From positions 1-62,311 of the forward strand of contig CASEXH010000023.1 in the NCBI GenBank assembly GCA_949291945.1: DNA of 62,311 nt. Reading direction: 5' to 3'. The DNA comes from an uncultured Bacillota bacterium (lineage in GTDB: Bacteria > Bacillota > Clostridia > Lachnospirales > Lachnospiraceae). The position numbers and the translations under genes were made by a program. Numbering within the stretch: position 1 is the first letter of the stretch; the number at the start of each line of letters is the position of its first letter. Positions 1-9,321 of the stretch are shown piece by piece. A model generated the notes under the pieces. The model did not search any database and was not told the origin of the DNA. It was given only the letters and a program-made list of their open reading frames with translations.

Positions 1-270
1 AGATTTTACCAACTCGCCAGGTCAGTAATAATCTAAATTTACTTGAGGTATTTTCTTTGGTCAACTCCTTGATTTAAAGTATACAGGAAGCTTTCTGTTT
101 AAACAGTTGAACATATTGTAGCACGTTTTTTGCAGATTTGTGCATCTGTAAAGAAAATCGAGACAGAAGGCAGGATCAGAGGAGAAAAATTTTGGAGATT
201 CTGATAGATTTAGAATATGTACAGCGAAGTATTAAATAGAAGGAAGCTTCCGAAAGAGGGGTGAGGCGGC
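1..270. other. Non-coding upstream region of the first sigma factor
   Basis: No convincing gene is visible here. The stretch is AT-rich and ends in the G-rich ribosome binding site (GAGGGGTGAGG) of the ECF sigma gene. I see no promoter with both hexamers in good spacing and no terminator hairpin, so it may hold the sigma factor's own ECF-type promoter, whose consensus I cannot predict. Confidence 0.4.
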
Positions 271-855
271 ATGAGAAAAGTAGATCAGGATAATTTTCTC
301 CAGGAATTATCCAGAAAAAATGAGAAAGCTCTGGAGTATGTGGTAGACGTGTACGGCGGATTGATAAAGACCATTGTGAAACGGCATTTGCGGGGGCTGA
401 CAGATTATCAGGAAGAATGTATCAATGATGTGTTTCTGGCAGTCTGGCAGCACAGCCGTTCCTATGATCCGGAAAAAGGCAGTTTTGAGAAGTGGCTGGG
501 AGGAGTGACCAGATATAAGGCTCTTACCTATAAGCGGAAATATCTGAAACGTCAGCAGGCAGCAGGACTGGAGGAAATCCAGGAGCCGGGAGAGGAGAGC
601 CGGGAGCTTTCCCAACTTGTGGAAGAGCTTTCCGATGAAACCGAGGCTTTCCTGTCCTGCCTGAAAGAAGAGGACCGTTTTCTCTTCCGCCAACTTTTCA
701 TAGAGGAAATGGAGCCGGATGAAGTAGCCCGGAAAAACGGGATCAAAAGGGAAAACCTTTATAACCGGATCTCCAGAGGGAAGAAGAAGATCCGCAGACA
801 CTTTCCAAAAACAGGCCAGGAGAAAGGAGGCGCTGATTATGAGAGATTTATATGA
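271..855 (+). CDS. ECF-type RNA polymerase sigma factor
   Basis: This 194-residue protein would direct RNA polymerase to a small regulon, probably in response to envelope or extracellular stress. Region 2 spans roughly residues 15-85, with the DYQEECINDVFLAVW core-binding segment and a following DNA-melting segment. Region 4 lies near residues 125-175 and has a helix-turn-helix ending in NLYNRISRGKKKIRR. The length fits the family. The ATG follows a G-rich ribosome binding site. The 3' end overlaps the DUF4179 gene by 17 bases, a classic arrangement for a sigma factor and its membrane anti-sigma partner. The regulon cannot be inferred from the sequence. Confidence 0.9.
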   Translation: MRKVDQDNFLQELSRKNEKALEYVVDVYGGLIKTIVKRHLRGLTDYQEECINDVFLAVWQHSRSYDPEKGSFEKWLGGVTRYKALTYKRKYLKRQQAAGLEEIQEPGEESRELSQLVEELSDETEAFLSCLKEEDRFLFRQLFIEEMEPDEVARKNGIKRENLYNRISRGKKKIRRHFPKTGQEKGGADYERFI

Positions 856-1918
856 AGTGTTTAACGATTTAAATCTGGAAGAAGAAAAAGATCTGGAAGT
901 TATGAATGATCTGGAAAAGCAAAAGTGGAAGAAAAAGCTGAGAAAAGAGATCAAAAAGCCGGTGAAAACAGGAAGAAAAGTAGCTGTCAGCGCAGGCTGT
1001 CTGGGAATCGCCGCAGGGTTGTTTTTATTGCTGGCGGACTCGGAAGTATTGGCAGTAGCAAAACAGGCGGTAGAGGAAACCTACAGAAGTATTGCCGTGT
1101 GGGTTGGAGGAACGCCGGAGGAAAACGATTATGTCCAGGAAGTATATGGAAAAGCTACCGCAAACGGAAGAGAGATCACCATTGTGGATATGATCGTTGA
1201 TGAGGATTTGCTGCAGATTTCTTACCAGGACCGGGATCTGAGTATTGAAAATTTCCTTCAGGGAGGATATGTGAGCAGGAATCCGGCAGAAGAAACAAAG
1301 GATAATACGAAATACTTTCTGGATGCGGAGCTTCTGGTTGACGGAAAGACTGCCGGAAACGGAGCGGTCAGCGGGTTCCGGCTGAGCAGTGAGACAAATG
1401 CGATCAACGGGAGTTTCTGTATTTATACCGGGGACTTTGGGGTAGATATGTCCAAGGTAAAGACGGCTGAACTGACACTTCGGCAAAGATATGTGGAAGC
1501 AGAGGAAGAGTGGAATTTTTCCCTGGATCTGGAGAAAAGAAATCTGAAGGACACCACAAGGATACAGGAACTGTCTCAGGTTTTTTCTATTGAAGATGGA
1601 AGAACTGTGGAAGTTTACCGATATGCGGAAAATGAAGGGGCAAGAAAACTGTATGTGAAGGTCACCAGACCGGAAAACTGGAATCCGGATAAATTTTACA
1701 GCGGATATTTACAGTTCAGAGGGGTTACAGATCAGAAGCAGAAGGTGTTATTTAAGGCGGCGGCAGGAGATATTTACCTGCTTAATCGAAATATCAACAG
1801 CAATACCAAAAGCATTACCATAATCCCGGAAGTAATTCCAAGAGGAGAAGTGGGGGAGGCGGTTCCGGAAGAAGGTATACCTATAGGCGAAAGCTTTACC
1901 ATACAGGTAAATAATTGA
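839..1918 (+). CDS. DUF4179 membrane protein, probable anti-sigma factor
   Basis: This 359-residue protein has an N-terminal cytoplasmic segment rich in Lys and Glu (residues 1-45), one membrane helix (about 47-66, containing SAGCLGIAAGLFLLL) and a large extracytoplasmic part. The region after the helix resembles DUF4179. The topology is what is expected of an anti-sigma factor that holds the upstream sigma at the membrane until a signal arrives. The overlap with the sigma gene and the strong AAAGGAGG site before the ATG point to translational coupling. No classical zinc-binding anti-sigma motif (HxxxCxxC) is visible, so the holding mechanism is inferred from context. Confidence 0.8.
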   Translation: MRDLYEVFNDLNLEEEKDLEVMNDLEKQKWKKKLRKEIKKPVKTGRKVAVSAGCLGIAAGLFLLLADSEVLAVAKQAVEETYRSIAVWVGGTPEENDYVQEVYGKATANGREITIVDMIVDEDLLQISYQDRDLSIENFLQGGYVSRNPAEETKDNTKYFLDAELLVDGKTAGNGAVSGFRLSSETNAINGSFCIYTGDFGVDMSKVKTAELTLRQRYVEAEEEWNFSLDLEKRNLKDTTRIQELSQVFSIEDGRTVEVYRYAENEGARKLYVKVTRPENWNPDKFYSGYLQFRGVTDQKQKVLFKAAAGDIYLLNRNINSNTKSITIIPEVIPRGEVGEAVPEEGIPIGESFTIQVNN

Positions 1919-1952
1919 CATCCCCGGGAATCCAGAGGTAAGATGGAGATAG

Positions 1953-2794
<842 letters not shown>

Positions 2795-2865
2795 GGGCTT
2801 CTTGCTTTATATGGACAAGATGGCTATAATGACAGTAGATGATTTTGGGAAAAGAGGAAGACAAA

Positions 2866-3627
2866 ATGCTGTATATCAGTCATCTTCTGCCAGACAGGGA
2901 AATGGCACAAGTCCTGGAACAAACAGGAGCAGGGGTGGAAAGTATAGAGTTTTCTATTGCGGAAAATCTGGATAACCTGAAAGAGAATATTTTGGACTAC
3001 AGAGGGAGACTGAGGGCCATGGGGGCAGAACATCTTACCATCCATGGCCCTTTTCTGGATCTGAATCCCATGACCTTTGATTCACGGATACGTCAGGCGA
3101 CTATGCTGCGCTACGCACAGGCATACGAGGCGGCGGCAGAACTGGGAGCAGAAAAAATCGTTTACCATACCTGTTATCACCCGGATATTTATCTTCTTAC
3201 AGGCTGGGCCCAGCGCACGGCAGAGTTTTATCAGGAGTTTCTGGAAAACAGAAAAGAGATAAAAGTAGTCCTGGAGAATGTTTTTGACAGAGAGTGGGAG
3301 CCGATCCTGGAAGCTATTGAGGAGGTAAATGTTCCCAATTTGGGTTTTTGCCTGGATATAGGACATGCCCACTGCTATTCCCCAAGACCGGCGGAGGAAT
3401 GGGCAAGGGCTATGAAAAAACATATTTCCCATGTGCATGTACATGATAACCTGGGCGATAAGGACTCACATATGGCACTGGGACAGGGAAATATTTCTCT
3501 GTCCCGGACACTGATGCCGTTTCTTTTGGATGAGGATGAACCTACATTTACTATAGAGTGCGGTAATAAAGAGACCGTGCTGGCTTCCTGGGAGATGCTC
3601 AGAGATTTGAAGTCCTGCTTTTTTTAA
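2866..3627 (+). CDS. Sugar phosphate isomerase/epimerase family protein (AP-endonuclease-2 TIM barrel)
   Basis: This 253-residue protein has the fold of xylose-isomerase-like TIM barrels that isomerise or epimerise sugars, or act on inositol-type compounds, using a divalent metal. Likely metal ligands are Glu137 (VVLENVF), Asp164 and His167 (CLDIGHAH), His193 (HVHVHDN) and Glu231 (TIECG). ATG 2866 is chosen over an in-frame ATG at 2839 because it follows GAGGAAG at good spacing. It is the last gene of the decayed sugar operon and looks intact. Its 3' end overlaps the convergent YczE-like gene by 29 bases. The substrate is unknown. Confidence 0.8.
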   Translation: MLYISHLLPDREMAQVLEQTGAGVESIEFSIAENLDNLKENILDYRGRLRAMGAEHLTIHGPFLDLNPMTFDSRIRQATMLRYAQAYEAAAELGAEKIVYHTCYHPDIYLLTGWAQRTAEFYQEFLENRKEIKVVLENVFDREWEPILEAIEEVNVPNLGFCLDIGHAHCYSPRPAEEWARAMKKHISHVHVHDNLGDKDSHMALGQGNISLSRTLMPFLLDEDEPTFTIECGNKETVLASWEMLRDLKSCFF

Positions 3628-4267
3628 CATTGCAGGTTATGGGATTACGTCCCCGGATAAGAGGAATGGCCAGGGTTTCCTGAAAAAAATGAATGAGAGG
3701 CCCTGTAAAAAACATGGTAATGATGGTTCCCAGGCCTACTTGTGCGCCGAAGAAAAATCCCAGGGCTACGCAGAACACATCGCTGCCTATACGACAGAAT
3801 TGAAATTTAACAGGAGTGTGCTCGGACAGATACAGAGCTACTGCGTCATAGACGGATACCCCCATATTTGCGGTAAAATAGAAAGCGGCCGCCAGACACA
3901 TGATCGTGATGCCGATGATCAGCATCACCAGACGGAGGAAGAGTCCTCCGTCTGGGAAAAGCCATGCCAGAAGCCAGGAGAAAAATTCTGTGATATAACC
4001 CAGCAGGAACATATTGATAACTGTTCCCAGACCAATTTTTTTTCTGTCTGTGATCAATACAAAGATGAATAGAAGAAGACTGAAAATAGTATAAAAAGTA
4101 CCATAACCAAGAGAAGTAAGATTCCACAGCCCGTGAGCCAGAACCTGGAAAGGATCCATACCGAAAGCGGAATAATTAAAAAAACCTACAGCCACGCCGC
4201 TGGCGCTGACTCCCGACACAGTCATAACAATTCGCCTGATCTTATCTGATTTCTTTTTATCTGACAT
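3599..4267 (-). CDS. YczE/YitT-like integral membrane protein
   Basis: This roughly 222-residue protein has five or six hydrophobic segments and the conserved GMDPFQVLAHG-like and MGVSVYDAVALYLSE motifs of the YczE/YyaS family, whose members have no firmly known biochemical role. The start is taken at ATG 4267 (MSDKKK), preceded by GAGGG; a TTG five codons upstream is less likely. It is transcribed divergently from the AraC regulator at 4408, a layout often seen when a regulator controls its neighbour. The C-terminal ~15 residues are hydrophilic and overlap the convergent isomerase gene. Confidence 0.75.
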   Translation of the reverse strand: MSDKKKSDKIRRIVMTVSGVSASGVAVGFFNYSAFGMDPFQVLAHGLWNLTSLGYGTFYTIFSLLLFIFVLITDRKKIGLGTVINMFLLGYITEFFSWLLAWLFPDGGLFLRLVMLIIGITIMCLAAAFYFTANMGVSVYDAVALYLSEHTPVKFQFCRIGSDVFCVALGFFFGAQVGLGTIITMFFTGPLIHFFQETLAIPLIRGRNPITCNVKKSRTSNL

Positions 4268-4299
4268 AATACCATCCCTCAAATTATATTTTCAAAAAA

Positions 4300-4328
4300 T
4301 TTCAAGCCTTATATTTCTGTGCTAGAAT
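4300..4328 (+). promoter_or_regulatory. Putative promoter of the AraC regulator
   Basis: TTTCAA at 4300-4305 and TAGAAT at 4323-4328 are separated by 17 bases in the divergent gap between the YczE-like gene and the AraC gene. Both hexamers deviate from consensus, so this is a moderate call. Confidence 0.4.
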
Positions 4329-4407
4329 AGAATAAAGAAAAAAGCAAAGAAATACTATCACTATACTTTCAAAAAATAAAACAATAGTACCAAAGGAGAC
4401 GGAGAAA

Positions 4408-5313
4408 ATGCTTCTGATAAAACCAGACAGGCTGTCGGTAAACGATTCAATGAGAGAAATACAGGTTCATGGAACCAAAGGCTTCCCCTTTCAGGGTTAT
4501 ATGAATGAAGATAGAGACACGGAAGGAGAAGGATGGCACTGGCACTCGGAGACAGAGATTATTTTTGTCCTGGAAGGCAAGATCCGGTGCGGGGTCAATG
4601 GAGCGCAGTTTGAGCTGAAGGAGGGAGAGGGGATCTTTATTAATAGCGGCTCTCTTCATATGGCTGGTCTTCATGCCGGGATTTATAAAGGACGTTCGGT
4701 TTCTTTTGTGTTTTCACCGGAATTTATATCAGGAGACAGCAAAGGCCTTTTATATCGGAAGTATGTGGAACCGGTCACAGAAAATCCGGACTTTAAGGGG
4801 TGCTTATTAAAAAAGGAAATTCCGTGGCAGAGAGAGATCCTGGACAGTCTGGAAAGGATATATACTTATTGCAGAGAGGAAAAATGGGAAGGTGAAATCC
4901 TGGTACGGAATGAACTGAGCCGGGCATGGGCACTTCTGGCGGAAAAAGAAAAGCCGGAAAATGGGATTTATATAGAGAAACCTGGGAATACAAAACAGGA
5001 AAAACGGGTGAAACAAATACTGAAATATATGAAAAGCCGATATGCTGAGTGCATTACTATAGAAGATATGGCTCGGGAAGTAAATATCAGCCGGACAGAG
5101 TGTTTTCGGTGCTTTCAGAAGATAACAGGTCAGTCACCTATGGAATATCTGACCTTTTACCGGCTTTCGCAGGCGGCTCATAAACTACGAAATACGGACA
5201 GCAGCATTACGGAAATCTGTATTAGCAGCGGCTTTAATCATCCAAGCTATTTCGGAAAGAAGTTCCGGGAGATGTATGGTATTTCTCCGGCGCAGTATAG
5301 AAAAACAATATAA
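4408..5313 (+). CDS. AraC family transcriptional regulator with cupin sensor domain
   Basis: This 301-residue regulator has an N-terminal cupin (residues about 40-95, with HWHSETE and a GEGIFINSGSLH barrel turn) and a C-terminal AraC DNA-binding domain (about 200-300) containing two helix-turn-helix units and the GFNHPSYFGKKFREMYG signature. The cupin suggests it senses a small sugar or related ligand. Translation starts at ATG 4408 after AAAGGAG. It is divergent from the YczE-like transporter-like protein and close to the decayed sugar operon, so either could be its target. A bidirectional terminator follows. Confidence 0.88.
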   Translation: MLLIKPDRLSVNDSMREIQVHGTKGFPFQGYMNEDRDTEGEGWHWHSETEIIFVLEGKIRCGVNGAQFELKEGEGIFINSGSLHMAGLHAGIYKGRSVSFVFSPEFISGDSKGLLYRKYVEPVTENPDFKGCLLKKEIPWQREILDSLERIYTYCREEKWEGEILVRNELSRAWALLAEKEKPENGIYIEKPGNTKQEKRVKQILKYMKSRYAECITIEDMAREVNISRTECFRCFQKITGQSPMEYLTFYRLSQAAHKLRNTDSSITEICISSGFNHPSYFGKKFREMYGISPAQYRKTI

Positions 5314-5319
5314 TAAAAA

Positions 5320-5365
5320 TCTTACCGCAGCATCAGATAAAACTCTCATGCTGCGGTATTTTTTA
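5320..5365. terminator. Bidirectional intrinsic terminator
   Basis: ACCGCAGCAT at 5324-5333 pairs with ATGCTGCGGT at 5348-5357. A-rich sequence precedes it and ATTTTTT follows, so it can end both the AraC gene at 4408 and the convergent AraC gene at 6094, whose stop codon lies in the T-run. Confidence 0.85.
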
Positions 5366-6094
5366 CCATTTTTTTCTGAAGTGGGTGCGTCGATATTCTA
5401 AGGGCGTCTGAAAAGTGTACTTTTTGAAAATACTGCAGAAATGGCTGTAAGAGGAGAACCCCAGATAATCAGAAATTTCCTGGCCGGAATATTCGGAATA
5501 GTGGAGCATATTGCAGGCGGCCGATATACGTGCTTTATTTATATATGCGGAGACAGTTGTGCCTGTTTCTTTTTTGAAAAGGCTAGAATAATAATTGGGT
5601 GACAAGCCTGCTCTAGAAGACAAAATATTTATATTTAGCTTTTCATGAAGATGGTTATATATATAATCGATGCTCTGCCGTATCCTGCTGGAATAATGCA
5701 GCTCCTTTTTATGGGAATATTGAACCTCCTCGGCATAGCAGGTCAATGCCTGACGATAAAGTTCATAAATATCATCAGGTTGTAAACAGACATCCATTTT
5801 TTGAATAAATAGATCGCTAATGCAAAATGCTTTTTCCATATTAACGCCGCCTTCTATGGCAAATCGGCATATTTGGGCAATACTGACAACGAAAAGGTAG
5901 CGAAGATTTTGAATAGGATTTTGCGAAAGCCTGCTGGTATGGTTGCTTTTTAATGCATCTACTATTTGTGGAATCTGTTCGGTTCTGCCTTTACGAATAC
6001 TGCTGAACAGCATTAATTCCTGTTCGTAGCTGATATGGCTGATATTTTGTTCTCGCTGTTCAAAAAGAAGGTCTGTCAGTTCCTTATACATCAT
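5363..6094 (-). CDS. AraC family transcriptional regulator
   Basis: This 243-residue protein has a C-terminal AraC-type DNA-binding domain (residues about 140-238) with SRAGLSPNYYSSLFKKETG in the first helix-turn-helix and GFSSYSHFCSIFKKYT in the second. The N-terminal ~130 residues form a helical domain without a cupin, as in the shorter YesN-like regulators. It starts at ATG 6094 after AAAGGAGAGA. It is transcribed away from the oxidoreductase/nucleoside hydrolase/ABC cluster, so it probably activates that cluster in response to its substrate. The paired direct repeats in the intervening gap support this. Confidence 0.85.
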   Translation of the reverse strand: MMYKELTDLLFEQREQNISHISYEQELMLFSSIRKGRTEQIPQIVDALKSNHTSRLSQNPIQNLRYLFVVSIAQICRFAIEGGVNMEKAFCISDLFIQKMDVCLQPDDIYELYRQALTCYAEEVQYSHKKELHYSSRIRQSIDYIYNHLHEKLNINILSSRAGLSPNYYSSLFKKETGTTVSAYINKARISAACNMLHYSEYSGQEISDYLGFSSYSHFCSIFKKYTFQTPLEYRRTHFRKKW

Positions 6095-6164
6095 TATTCT
6101 CTCCTTTGGTAGTTGATATTAATAATATAGAAAAGGGGAATACCTTTACCTTTGAGTATGTAAA

Positions 6165-6200
6165 TATTATAGTAGAAAATTAAAAAAAATAGTAGAAATT
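6165..6200. promoter_or_regulatory. Direct repeat in divergent promoter, candidate AraC-family operator
   Basis: ATAGTAGAAA occurs at 6169-6178 and again at 6189-6198, a 20-base repeat distance that puts both copies on nearly the same face of the helix. AraC-type proteins bind such direct repeats. The gap lies between the AraC gene at 6094 and the sugar cluster at 6263. The assignment to this regulator is inference. Confidence 0.4.
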
Positions 6201-6262
6201 TGATATATATTTTTGGGACTTATTTGTAAACTGCAGATAGAAAACAACAGAGGAGGGAAGAT

Positions 6263-7336
6263 ATGGTCGGTATAGGAATCGTAGGATGCGGATCTATTGT
6301 GAGAATGAGGCATGCGCCGGAATGCAGTAAAAATCCCAATGTAGTTATAAAGGGTTTTTATAATCGAAGTACCGGTAGAGCGGAAGAAATGGTACAGAAC
6401 TATGGTGGCAGAGTTTACACAAGCCTGGATGAACTTATGAAAGATCCGGAAGTTGAAGCAATTATTGTTGCGACTCCTAATAATAGTCATATGGAAATAA
6501 GTATAATGGCTTTAGAAAGCGGAAAACATGTGCTGTGCGAAAAACCTTGTGTGGTTAATATGAAAGAACTAAAGAAGCTGGAAGCAGCAGTTGCTTGTAG
6601 CGAAAAAGTGTTTATGGCCGCACAGAATCAGCGGTTTCTTGAAGTCCATATTAAGGCAAAAGAATTGTATAAGAAAGGAGAGATAGGAAAGGGACTTTCT
6701 TTCTGGACCGAATTCTCCCATAGTGGACCTGAGGGATGGAGTGTAGAAGGAGAAAACACGTGGTTCTTGGAAAAAGAAAGATCTGTATTGGGCGTATTAG
6801 GAGATCTAGGTATTCATAAAATTGATCTGATGAGATGGCTCTTAGAAACAAATGTGAAAATGGTGGGGGCAGATTTAAAAAAACTCCATAAAAAACAGAG
6901 AAGAGAGAAAGCATTGGGGATGAGTGACTATGCTGTATGCCAGCTGGAAATGAAAAACGGAATAGAAGGAACTGTTATTTCCTCATGGTGCAACTATGGA
7001 AAGTGTAGAAATCAGACGGTTATATATGGAACAGAGGGAGTTATGGTAATCGATCCAGAGGCGGAAAGGGAGCAGATACTGGTCTATAGAAAAGATGAAA
7101 GAAAAGTATGGACTTGCCATTGTCAGGGAAATTCTCAGGTAGTGGATGCATTTGTCAAAGCGATAGTAGAAGGGAGCGGGAGCGCATCTCCTGTGGGAAT
7201 TTTTGAAGTGGCAGAGGATATGAAAGTTATTTTTGCGGCAGAAGAGGCCGATAGATTTAAAAGGTGGATAGCATTGGAGGAAACTATAAATGACAAAAGT
7301 AAAAACAGCAGTACTTGTGGAAAAACGGAGATTTGA
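6263..7336 (+). CDS. Gfo/Idh/MocA family NAD(P)-dependent oxidoreductase
   Basis: This 357-residue enzyme has an N-terminal Rossmann domain (residues 3-36, with GIVGCGSIVRMRHAP) and the family's EKP motif at 93-95, where the lysine is catalytic. The rest is the usual C-terminal alpha/beta substrate domain with GDLGIHKIDLMRW. Members oxidise hydroxyl groups of sugars, inositols or sugar nucleotides. The start follows GAGGAGGG at 6263. Its end overlaps the dehydrogenase gene by 47 bases, so the two are translated together. It is the first gene of the sugar/nucleoside cluster. Confidence 0.87.
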   Translation: MVGIGIVGCGSIVRMRHAPECSKNPNVVIKGFYNRSTGRAEEMVQNYGGRVYTSLDELMKDPEVEAIIVATPNNSHMEISIMALESGKHVLCEKPCVVNMKELKKLEAAVACSEKVFMAAQNQRFLEVHIKAKELYKKGEIGKGLSFWTEFSHSGPEGWSVEGENTWFLEKERSVLGVLGDLGIHKIDLMRWLLETNVKMVGADLKKLHKKQRREKALGMSDYAVCQLEMKNGIEGTVISSWCNYGKCRNQTVIYGTEGVMVIDPEAEREQILVYRKDERKVWTCHCQGNSQVVDAFVKAIVEGSGSASPVGIFEVAEDMKVIFAAEEADRFKRWIALEETINDKSKNSSTCGKTEI

Positions 7337-8246
7337 AATTTGTGATAGAAAGTTAGAAATACAACCTGATGAAGTACTTATTAAGATTGCCGTCTGTGGG
7401 CTCTGTAACTGGGAGCTGAATCATTTTAATGGAATTCTCGGAGAATTTCCTATGACTTTAGGTCATGAGTGGGCAGGGGAAATTGTCGAAAAAGGAAAAG
7501 ATGTAAAAAATCTGAAACTAGGAGATAAAGTCGCGGTTTTGCCGGATACCTTGGAAGGATTTGCAGAGTATGGAGTGGCAAAGGAAAAAAATTGTTTCCT
7601 TGTAAATCCTGATATAGATGTCAAAAAAGTTTTGCTGGAACCATTGAAATGTATTGTTACGGTTTTGAGAGCGGCAGCACCGGAGGCGGGAGACTTTGGA
7701 GTGATAACGGGATGCGGCCCTATGGGACTCTGGTGTATTCAGGCAATGGGAAGAATGCTGAATGCAGGTATTGCGGCAGTGGATGTAGATGATAGGAAAT
7801 TGGAACTGGCCCAGAAATATGGAGCATCCTGCGTGATTAATGGAAAAAGGGATGACGTTGAAGAAAAAATAAAAGAAATGACAAAAGGACATATGGCAGA
7901 TTTTGTCATCGAAGGTACGGGCAGAGGAGAAGTGCTTGCACAGGCAGCAGGACTTTTACGAAATGGACAGGGACGTTTAGCACTGATGAGTTATCACAGC
8001 AATAAAGTAAAAGAGTTTGATTTTAGATTGTTTTCTGATAAAGCGATAAAATTACTGAATCCTCATCCGGCATACTCGCCGGATCCTTTAGACGATGCCA
8101 GACGAGCCATGGAACTGATTAATAGAAAAGTTTTTCAGCAGGAGCATATTATTACGCACCGCTTCAGATTAGAAGAAATACAAAAGGCCTTTGAAACTTT
8201 GGAGAATAAACCAACGGACTATGTGAAAGGTGTTGTATATATGTAA
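7290..8246 (+). CDS. Zinc-type medium-chain dehydrogenase (MDR family)
   Basis: This 318-residue protein has a GroES-like catalytic domain with the catalytic-zinc ligands Cys36 (CGLCNWE) and His59-Glu60 (GHEW), then a Rossmann domain with GCGPMGLWC near 141-149. The four-cysteine structural zinc loop that many alcohol and polyol dehydrogenases carry around residues 90-115 is absent, leaving a protein shorter than the usual ~345 residues. It overlaps the preceding oxidoreductase by 47 bases. The two enzymes probably act in sequence on the same sugar or polyol, for example oxidation at one carbon and re-reduction at another, but the substrate is not visible in the sequence. Confidence 0.82.
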   Translation: MTKVKTAVLVEKRRFEICDRKLEIQPDEVLIKIAVCGLCNWELNHFNGILGEFPMTLGHEWAGEIVEKGKDVKNLKLGDKVAVLPDTLEGFAEYGVAKEKNCFLVNPDIDVKKVLLEPLKCIVTVLRAAAPEAGDFGVITGCGPMGLWCIQAMGRMLNAGIAAVDVDDRKLELAQKYGASCVINGKRDDVEEKIKEMTKGHMADFVIEGTGRGEVLAQAAGLLRNGQGRLALMSYHSNKVKEFDFRLFSDKAIKLLNPHPAYSPDPLDDARRAMELINRKVFQQEHIITHRFRLEEIQKAFETLENKPTDYVKGVVYM

Positions 8247-8307
8247 TATAAAATGCACAAAAAATATAGTGAATAATATTAAAAAATATAGAAAATATAA
8301 AATTATA

Positions 8308-8336
8308 TTGACAAAAAAAGAATTGGAATGTATTAT
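8308..8336 (+). promoter_or_regulatory. Consensus sigma-A promoter inside the cluster
   Basis: TTGACA at 8308-8313 and TATTAT at 8331-8336 are separated by exactly 17 bases. This is a near-perfect housekeeping promoter in the 143-base gap before the nucleoside hydrolase gene. It gives the hydrolase, ABC transporter and ribokinase genes a start independent of the two oxidoreductases. Confidence 0.75.
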
Positions 8337-8389
8337 TTCAATAAGAAAACATTTTAGGAAAATATTTTACTTTCAGGAAAGGAGAAAAA

Positions 8390-9301
8390 ATGACGGAAGA
8401 AAAGCGAATGGAACGGCTGAAAAAGCCTAAAGGACAAATTGAAGTTGTATTGGACACGGATACTTATAACGAAATAGATGATCAATTTGCCTTGGCATAC
8501 CTAATTAAATCTGAGGAGAAACTTCGCCTACAAGCGATTTATGCGGCACCGTTTTTTAATCATCATTCGGAAAGCCCGGAAGATGGGATGGAAAAAAGTT
8601 ATGCTGAGATTCATAAAGTATTAAAGCTGATGGGAAAACAGGAGTTTTGCGATGTGGTTTTCAAAGGCTCAAAAGAATATTTGCCCAGTGAAAAGAAGCC
8701 AGTAGAGTCTCCTGCGGCCAGAGATCTGATTGAACGTGCTATGGGCAGAGCCGACGACAATCCCCTGTATGTTGTAGCAATTGGCGCTATTACAAACATT
8801 GCCTCTGCAATTTTAATGGAACCGGAAATTATTGAAAAAATAGTTGTAGTATGGCTGGGAGGAAATTCCAGAGAATGGAAGGATGATCGGGAATTTAATG
8901 CATACCAGGATATAGCTGCCGATAGAGTAGTATTTGGAAGTGGAGTACCAGTTGTACAGCTTCCGTGTATGGGTGTTGTATCATCTTTTGCGACTACTGG
9001 CCCGGAATTGGAATATTGGTTGAGAGGTAAAAATTCGCTGTGCGATTATCTGATTGATAATACAATCCAAGAAGCAGAGTTGTGCGGACAACCTAGCTGC
9101 TGGAGTCGAGCTATATGGGATGTTACAGCAGTTGCATGGCTGCTGGATGAAGATTTTATGGAAGAGAGGTATGAACACTGTCCTGTGCCTCAGTATGATG
9201 ATAAATGGGCAATTAATAAAACAGGACACTTTATTAAATATGTATACGGAATTAACAGAGATAGGCTTTTTGAAGATTTGTTTAAAAAATTAGCAAAATA
9301 A
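8390..9301 (+). CDS. Nucleoside hydrolase (IunH-like) with altered active-site loop
   Basis: This 303-residue protein belongs to the inosine-uridine nucleoside N-ribohydrolase superfamily, which splits the N-glycosidic bond of ribonucleosides to base plus ribose in a calcium-dependent active site. The N-terminal metal motif reads DTDTYNEIDDQ. Canonical enzymes have DTDxxxDD, so two extra residues sit between the Asp pairs, marking a separate subgroup. A further conserved stretch is VVAIGAITNIASAI. The ATG follows GGAAAGGAG. The downstream ABC importer and ribokinase fit uptake of a nucleoside or glycoside followed by cleavage and phosphorylation of the freed ribose. The actual substrate may differ from common nucleosides. 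Confidence 0.85.
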   Translation: MTEEKRMERLKKPKGQIEVVLDTDTYNEIDDQFALAYLIKSEEKLRLQAIYAAPFFNHHSESPEDGMEKSYAEIHKVLKLMGKQEFCDVVFKGSKEYLPSEKKPVESPAARDLIERAMGRADDNPLYVVAIGAITNIASAILMEPEIIEKIVVVWLGGNSREWKDDREFNAYQDIAADRVVFGSGVPVVQLPCMGVVSSFATTGPELEYWLRGKNSLCDYLIDNTIQEAELCGQPSCWSRAIWDVTAVAWLLDEDFMEERYEHCPVPQYDDKWAINKTGHFIKYVYGINRDRLFEDLFKKLAK

Positions 9302-9321
9302 TATCAAAGGAGGAATTCATT

